Source: Bacteroidota bacterium
Lineage (GTDB): Bacteria > Bacteroidota > Bacteroidia > Bacteroidales > DTGW01
DNA length: 39,288 bases
Direction of reading: 5' to 3'
Assembly (NCBI GenBank): GCA_029572965.1
Contig: JAKPQD010000085.1
Location: 1 to 39,288, forward strand
In this document: positions 34,464 through 39,288 of the stretch, piece by piece
Position numbering within the stretch: position 1 is the stretch's first letter
Layout of the letters: each line of letters opens with the position of its first letter
Program-made: the position numbers and the translations under genes
The notes under the pieces: model-generated
What the model was told of the DNA's origin: nothing
What the model saw: only the letters and a program-made list of their open reading frames with translations
Database searches by the model: none

Positions 34464-36680
34464 TCAATCTTTCAAAGTATATCGTATTCCGGCATAAAAC
34501 ATACGTCCCATGACCGGCCCCCAAATCATTGATGCATCAAAGTAATTGCTAAATGGGGCATTGGCTGCTATTACAGGGTTCTTTTGCGTATAATTAGTCA
34601 GGTTTTCGCCCCCTATATATACATCAAAATGCTTGAAACGACGTGTTACCTGGGCTAATACGTTGATAAAAGCCGGAGAATATTGAGCTAATTGATATTC
34701 AGCCGGGTTGGGGCTGGTATTAGGCAGTGGTGCACGACCGTTGAACTGGGTAGTTGCATCAATTTGCCATTTGCGGTGGTTAAAAGCATAAGATGCCGAA
34801 ATAAGGCCCCTGTGGGTTACAACAAAAGGCTTGCTTTTCAGTTCACCGTGAACAGTTTGTTTTACATCATTGATACGATAAGCTGTATTAATTTCAAGGC
34901 CTTTCAAAGGATGAATATTCAAATCTGTCTGAAATGCATCAGAATAAGATTTTCCTTTCAGGTTGTAAACGATTATCGATTGTGGATTGGCATCAATGTC
35001 AACAACTACCTGGTTATCAAAGGTAGTATGGTAGTAGTCGGCAGACCATTGAATGCTTCGGCCTTCAACAAAAGCAAATGTTTTAGTAATATTAAAACCA
35101 TAATTCCATGCTTTTTCGAGGTTTAGCTGTTCGGTAAAGATATATTTGCGCGCACTAACCAGGTAATTTAAATTTTCGGCAATGACTTCGGCCGAATGCA
35201 TGCCACGCCCAACTGATGCCCTGAGCACAATGCCCCCAAATAGCTCATATTTAATATGTCCCCTTGGTATTAAATACCATCCATAACGTGAATTGTAGTC
35301 GTAACGGGAGCCTGCCATAGCTGTAAATTTGTCAGAAGGCGACCACGTGTACTGGGCAAAGAGGCCAGGTACAAACTCCTGCTTTTTAAAAGCCGAATCA
35401 TTGAGCAATTGGTTGTAATTGTCGTAATTGGTGCTTATCCCTGTGCTTACTTTATGAGATGAGTTACTTATCATCGTTTGATAAATAAGATTTGCATAAA
35501 TACTGTGTTGACGGCCTTTATAATCATTATACCCCATGAATGAGTTGTTATCATAATAAGTATATGATGAAATGAGGCCAAAACCATTGTATTCAGTGCT
35601 GTCAACTACTATTCCTGTTTTTGAATACAGTTGGAAGTTTTTTATTTTCGACTCAAATCCGTAAATATCTTTGTCAAGGTCACTTCTTTGGTTGAAATCC
35701 ATTTGCCCGCCTTGCTTTTCGTCATTCAAAAACCGGAAACCAAATTGTTGCTCAACGTGTTCAGAGGTGTATTTCCAACGGTTGAATATGTTAATCTGTC
35801 TGCCTAGGGGTTGTTCAATAAATGAGTCACCATTTTCATCCATTTTATTGAAGTTTCCCGAAACATGGGCCATCAACATCCCGTTCCAGTCATGACCGCT
35901 AACAATAACCCCGTTGGCATTGAGCTCCATCCTTGAGTCGTTGGCTGCATAAACATTAATAAAAAGAGGGGGTTCTTCCTCAGGTTTTTTGTATTCTATA
36001 TTTATTTGTCCGGTTATAGACTCATATCCTTGCAGGATAGAAGATGTGCCTTTAGAAATCTGAATTGCCTCCATCCACGAACCGGGGACATAACTCATCC
36101 CGTTTACAATAGATAAGCCCCTCATCAAAGGGATGTTTTCAAACATAAGCTGGCTATATATACCAGAAAGCCCCAACATCTGTATTTGTCGGGCACCTGT
36201 AACAGCATCGGCAAAACCAACATCTACGCTGGCATTGCTTTGAAAGCTTTCAGAGAGGTTGCAGCAAGCCAGTCTGTGAAGCCCAGCCTGGCTAATAACC
36301 TCTGTTTTCATTGGTTTTAAAACAGAAATATAGTTACCTTCCGTTTTTTTTGTTATAGTAACCTCCTCAATTTGGCTATTGGCAGACAATACAATGGAAA
36401 TAAATTCTTCTTCAGGCTTAGTTGCTATGGTATCTGCTTTATAGCCCACATAAGAAGCTATAATATTGGTTTTTCCGTGAGGTTTATTAATTGAAAAGCT
36501 CCCATCTTCTTTGGTTTGGGTGTTGATGGTGGTGTTTTCCCAAAATACTGTTGCATACGGCAATGCCACCGAATCGCCTTGCTCGTTAATATAATATACC
36601 TTGCCTCTCAAAACGCTTGATGGGTATGCCATAGCAAAGGTGAGACAAAGCGAAACGATTAAAATAAAAATTTTGTTCAT
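34464..36680 (-). CDS. TonB-dependent receptor linked to metal-binding proteins
   Basis: 738 aa from the ATG at 36680, which begins a normal signal peptide (MNKIFILIVSLCLTFAMA); the frame opens 16 codons earlier. Residues about 22-108 are a CarboxypepD_reg-like domain (GSFSINKP; ASYVGYKAD), about 112-225 a TonB plug (QIEEVTITKK; ARQIQMLGLSGIYSQLMFENIPL; IQISKGTSSILQGYESITGQINIEYK), then a 22-strand-type barrel ending GRMFYAGIRYTL. The plug contains a CC pair in RLACCNLSESFQ. Flanking genes encode an HMA protein and an HYC_CC_PP-type protein, so copper or another soft metal, or its chelate, is a likely cargo. That assignment is by context. Confidence 0.92.
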   Translation of the reverse strand: MNKIFILIVSLCLTFAMAYPSSVLRGKVYYINEQGDSVALPYATVFWENTTINTQTKEDGSFSINKPHGKTNIIASYVGYKADTIATKPEEEFISIVLSANSQIEEVTITKKTEGNYISVLKPMKTEVISQAGLHRLACCNLSESFQSNASVDVGFADAVTGARQIQMLGLSGIYSQLMFENIPLMRGLSIVNGMSYVPGSWMEAIQISKGTSSILQGYESITGQINIEYKKPEEEPPLFINVYAANDSRMELNANGVIVSGHDWNGMLMAHVSGNFNKMDENGDSFIEQPLGRQINIFNRWKYTSEHVEQQFGFRFLNDEKQGGQMDFNQRSDLDKDIYGFESKIKNFQLYSKTGIVVDSTEYNGFGLISSYTYYDNNSFMGYNDYKGRQHSIYANLIYQTMISNSSHKVSTGISTNYDNYNQLLNDSAFKKQEFVPGLFAQYTWSPSDKFTAMAGSRYDYNSRYGWYLIPRGHIKYELFGGIVLRASVGRGMHSAEVIAENLNYLVSARKYIFTEQLNLEKAWNYGFNITKTFAFVEGRSIQWSADYYHTTFDNQVVVDIDANPQSIIVYNLKGKSYSDAFQTDLNIHPLKGLEINTAYRINDVKQTVHGELKSKPFVVTHRGLISASYAFNHRKWQIDATTQFNGRAPLPNTSPNPAEYQLAQYSPAFINVLAQVTRRFKHFDVYIGGENLTNYTQKNPVIAANAPFSNYFDASMIWGPVMGRMFYAGIRYTLKD

Positions 36681-36786
36681 AATATATTGAGATTTAAATA
36701 AAACACAATGCATACCAGCATTTGCCAATTGTATTTTTTTACCTGGCAGATGAAATAAACTTAAAAAGCTATGTATTGATTAGATC

Positions 36787-37281
36787 TCAACAACGAAAGT
36801 TATTTTGCAATATAAATAATAAAGGGGGGCTTATAAAAATAGCACCAGGAGAAACCTGTATGTTGAAAAAAACTGTTTTTATTAGAATTGGAGAGGTAAT
36901 AGTTTTTAAATAATGAACAGCCTTAAGTTTTAAAACTTTTTCAACGGTATAAAGGCTTGTAATGTGTATGGTTTGTTCTTGATTTGAGCAGCAAGCTTGT
37001 TGTATAACCGTTTCTTTTGCACTTGTTATGTTTATTTCGTTACAGCAGCCATGATTATCAAAATTGTTTATGGAGTAAACACTTTTGCCCAAAGCAAGGC
37101 AAGTATGGAAATTAATACTAATGCCAATGCTTGCTGTGGCAAAGATTAGTATTTGGATTGACAATATTATTTTTCCAGTTAGTTTCACCTGGCTATTTTT
37201 TGCAAATAAAACGTTTTCAGCCCAATTAAGTTTAAGAGTAAAACATCTTTTTATGTTAAATTTATTGAAATTTTGCACCAT
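36787..37281 (-). CDS. HYC_CC_PP-type membrane-associated protein
   Basis: 164 aa from the ATG at 37281. A GTG at 37188 (residue 32) begins a more typical signal/membrane segment (KLTGKIILSIQILIFATASIGIS) and may be the true start. The key residues of the Bacteroidetes HYC_CC_PP family are seen in order: NFHTCLALGKSV (HxC with T for Y), HGCC, QQACC, and SPP near the end. These cysteine/histidine clusters outside the membrane suggest metal binding, and the family is commonly found beside TonB receptors with HMA proteins, as here. First gene of the metal-linked cluster; 106 bp to the receptor. Confidence 0.7.
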   Translation of the reverse strand: MVQNFNKFNIKRCFTLKLNWAENVLFAKNSQVKLTGKIILSIQILIFATASIGISINFHTCLALGKSVYSINNFDNHGCCNEINITSAKETVIQQACCSNQEQTIHITSLYTVEKVLKLKAVHYLKTITSPILIKTVFFNIQVSPGAIFISPPLLFILQNNFRC

Positions 37282-37349
37282 GGTTTAATAATTGAAATCA
37301 ACCTGAATCAAAATCATTTTTTAATTTTGGGAAATAAAATACTTTGCAC

Positions 37350-38852
37350 ATGAGACAATTCTTATTAGTCGGTATTTCACAATTTTTAATAATAGCTTCT
37401 TTCGCCCAAAAACCAGTTTGGGTTGATTTTGAAAAACGTAAACAGCTTTACCCAAATGATAAATATATTGTTGGCTTTTATTCTGCCCCTAAAAAAACAG
37501 ACAAACCAGATGACTCCCAATTGCAAACCCTTTTAGAATATGCTAAAACTGATATTATTGAAAATATATATGTTTCGGTTACTTCGGCCAGCGAATTAAA
37601 TACCCGGCAAACAGGCAAAGAATTTATCCAATCGTTTTCGCAACAAAGCCTGATGGCAACAAAAGCTGAGCTTGCCGGATTAAAAACCGAAACATGGAAA
37701 GATAAAAAAGAGCTTTATGCTTTAGCATACGTGTCACGCACCGAATTAATAAGCTTTTACAAAGGAAAGTTAGCTACAATGCTTGCTAATATTGATAAAA
37801 GTGTAACTGCTGCCGAGTTAGAAAAAACTAATGGGGATAAAGAGAAAGCTCTGGATATGTTTTACCAGTCTGCCAAGCAAGTACGTGATGCCGAACAAGC
37901 TGCAGCAATATTGTTGGGCCTAATGAAACAGGTTCCTGCAAACAACCTGGCAGATTTGAATACCCGTATCAACAATGGAATCAATGCTATCATTTCGAGA
38001 GAAAACCCTACCCCTGACGCAGCAGCACTTACCATTGCTGGGATGCTGAAAAAACAGATAAGTGCTACTGCACCAAAGGTTAAGATTGCATCGCCTACAT
38101 TTCAGGATACTAAGATGGGAAGCCCTTTTTCTGCTTACTTTTCAAAAATGTTGGAAAGTAAGCTTGGGAGCCGTGGCTTTAACATTGAACAAAATACCCA
38201 AAACAACAGCGATTATGTATTGAATTGCACCTACTGGAAAGAAGCAGATAAACTAAAGCTTATGCTCAATATGTATGCTGTTAAGACCGGCAAAATAACA
38301 GCAACGGCAGAGGTCTCTGTGCCACAGTCGTGGTTTGCACAAAACAACATTGCATTTATGCCCGAAAACTTTGAAGAAAGCTACAGCCGAGCCAAAGCTT
38401 TTACAAAAGATGAAATTGTTGGAGGCGGCTTGCGTATTGATCTTTGGACCAACAAATGTGATAACAACCCTGTTTTCTTCGAAAATGACACTTTGAAAAT
38501 ATACATGCGTGTAAACCACGAATGTTACTTGCGTTTTGTTTATTATATGGCAGACGGGTCAAAGGTTTTACTAATGAACAATTATTATATCGCTTCGGAC
38601 AAAGTAAACAAAGTGATAGAAATACCTGAAAGCTTTGTATGTGCTGAACCTTTTGGCAACGAAATACTTGTAGTCAATGCTCAAACAGAGCCTTTTCAGA
38701 AACTTAACACTCGCGACCAGGATGGTTACACCTTTATCAATGAAAATGTAACTGAAGTAGTAGCTAAAACACGTGGTTTCACAAAAACAACAAACCAAAC
38801 ACTTAATGGCGAAAAACGTTTGAACCTTACTACATTGAAAAAACAATATTGA
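37350..38852 (+). CDS. Secreted LPP20-like and DUF4384 protein
   Basis: 500 aa from the ATG at 37350; the TTG at 37344 also keeps the frame. Signal peptide 1-20 (FLLVGISQFLIIASFAQ). Residues about 25-150 are LPP20-like (PVWVDFEKRKQLYPNDKYIVGFY; AYVSRTELISFYKGKL), a domain of envelope-associated lipoproteins, though no lipobox Cys is present. Residues about 365-450 match DUF4384 (RIDLWTNKCDNNPVFFENDTLKIYMRVN; LRFVYYMADGSKVLLMNNYY). The middle region (about 150-350) is helical then mixed. Function unknown. Its stop codon (38850-38852) falls inside the target-site duplication of MITE copy B. Confidence 0.85.
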   Translation: MRQFLLVGISQFLIIASFAQKPVWVDFEKRKQLYPNDKYIVGFYSAPKKTDKPDDSQLQTLLEYAKTDIIENIYVSVTSASELNTRQTGKEFIQSFSQQSLMATKAELAGLKTETWKDKKELYALAYVSRTELISFYKGKLATMLANIDKSVTAAELEKTNGDKEKALDMFYQSAKQVRDAEQAAAILLGLMKQVPANNLADLNTRINNGINAIISRENPTPDAAALTIAGMLKKQISATAPKVKIASPTFQDTKMGSPFSAYFSKMLESKLGSRGFNIEQNTQNNSDYVLNCTYWKEADKLKLMLNMYAVKTGKITATAEVSVPQSWFAQNNIAFMPENFEESYSRAKAFTKDEIVGGGLRIDLWTNKCDNNPVFFENDTLKIYMRVNHECYLRFVYYMADGSKVLLMNNYYIASDKVNKVIEIPESFVCAEPFGNEILVVNAQTEPFQKLNTRDQDGYTFINENVTEVVAKTRGFTKTTNQTLNGEKRLNLTTLKKQY

Positions 38853-38856
38853 AAGT

Positions 38857-39087
38857 CATTGTTGTCCGGTAAAAACAGCTCGCTGCTATGCAGCTTAGAA
38901 ACATTTGGTGTATTGGGCTATCCTACAAACAGTTCGCAGCTACGCTGCTATTATTTTGTCGCATAGCGATGTCCTGTTTGTAATAAATAAACATCGTTAA
39001 AATTAAGCCCCAGCGGGGCGACCAATTTCTAATCAACAATATTCCCAGTATTTATAAGTATCTATTTTATTTTACCAGACAACAGGG
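38857..39087 (+). mobile_element. Foldback MITE, copy B
   Basis: 231 bp, same orientation as copy A. Inverted ends: CATTGTTGTCCGGTAAAA and its partner at 39070-39087 (two to three mismatches). Flanking 9-bp words ATTGAAAGT (38848-38856) and ATTAAAAGT (39088-39096) differ at one base and are the target-site duplication. This copy is uninterrupted and has all four 13-nt mini-hairpins (38882-38894, 38936-38948, 38958-38970, 39007-39019), plus nested pairing segments 38895-38909 with 39021-39032 and 38924-38932 with 38974-38982. Non-coding. On the minus strand the last hairpin is followed by TTAATTTT and could act as a weak terminator. Confidence 0.87.
38882..38894. repeat. Mini-hairpin 1 of MITE copy B
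   Basis: GCTGC-TAT-GCAGC. The same place in copy A (3558-3570) reads GCCGC-TAT-GCGGC, so one base pair has changed from C-G to T-A on both arms together. Confidence 0.75.
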
Positions 39088-39102
39088 ATTAAAAGTATTA
39101 TT

Positions 39103-39288
39103 ATCTACAATAGTAGAAATTTATTAGGCTTTATAGCCATTTTTATCGTGTAAAAATGGAAATAATAAATCTACAATAGTAGAAATTTATTAGGCTTTAT
39201 AGCCTTCAACTTTAACAAAGCATATTTTTGCCATCTACAATAGTAGAAATTTATTAGGCTTTATAGCCTTGCCGGAGAATTGTATATC
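39103..39288 (-). CRISPR. Type V-A (Cas12a) CRISPR array, leader-distal end, cut by window edge
   Basis: Three identical 36-nt repeats at 39103-39138, 39169-39204 and 39233-39268, with spacers of 30 nt (39139-39168) and 28 nt (39205-39232) and 20 nt of a third. In minus-strand sense each repeat ends AATTTCTACTATTGTAGAT, the Cas12a crRNA handle: a 5-bp stem TCTAC/GTAGA with TATT loop. The 5' part of the repeat holds a second small hairpin, GGCT-ATAA-AGCC. In that sense spacer follows repeat, so transcription comes from the right, and the repeat at 39103 is the last, oldest one. Leader and cas12a, cas4, cas1, cas2 should therefore lie beyond 39288. No cas gene is in the window. Confidence 0.95.

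Overview
The window is chromosomal DNA of a Bacteroidota (Bacteroidetes) member, probably class Bacteroidia. The evidence is: an A/T-rich composition; promoter boxes of the Bacteroidetes TTTG / TAnnTTTG type; few Shine-Dalgarno sequences; several carboxypeptidase-D-like plus outer-membrane beta-barrel proteins; DUF3795, DUF3127, DUF4384, DUF6252-like and HYC_CC_PP-type proteins that are largely confined to this phylum; and a LytS/LytTR-style two-component system. No rRNA, tRNA or phage genes were seen. Species cannot be assigned from the sequence.

Layout. 1-3396 (minus): a truncated PLP aminotransferase behind an XRE-cupin regulator, a leucine-rich-repeat protein carrying a J-domain-like HPD motif, and a small secreted TonB_C-like protein. 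3533-3873: a foldback MITE copy (A) with another small element nested in it. 3914-9107 (minus): a two-component operon with a seven-PAS LytS-type kinase, a receiver-only protein and a LytTR response regulator. 9179-12313 (minus): a DUF3795 cysteine-rich protein and an 816-aa outer-membrane barrel protein. 12624-14526 (minus): DUF3127 OB-fold protein and DnaB. 14802-16672 (minus): acyl-CoA carboxyltransferase and biotin carrier. 16883-18253 (minus): a modular lipoprotein. 18461-23238 (plus): a 1035-aa TPR protein and a 552-aa barrel protein. 23572-27743 (plus): ornithine aminotransferase, GH16 glucanase, a lipoprotein and an aldo/keto reductase. 27740-29008 (minus): CNNM/CorC transporter-like protein. 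29369-33228 (plus): lytic transglycosylase and UvrA. 33347-37281 (minus): a metal-linked group (HYC_CC_PP-type protein, TonB-dependent receptor, HMA protein) followed by a SanA-like protein. 37350-38852 (plus): an LPP20/DUF4384 secreted protein. 38857-39087: a second MITE copy (B). 39103-39288: the leader-distal end of a type V-A (Cas12a) CRISPR array, cut by the window edge.

Most of the window is housekeeping or envelope biology. The notable part is the right edge. Three exact 36-nt repeats end in the Cas12a-type stem-loop AATTTCTACTATTGTAGAT (minus strand), so a Cas12a locus is expected just beyond position 39288. A structured MITE has inserted 6 bp from the last repeat, and its target-site duplication includes the stop codon of the neighbouring gene. 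The two MITE copies share 18-bp terminal inverted repeats, 9-bp target duplications and an ordered set of 5-3-5 mini-hairpins, one of which shows compensatory base changes. This structured element family is the best candidate for something undescribed.

Several start codons were moved from in-frame TTG codons to the nearest ATG; each case is given in its entry.
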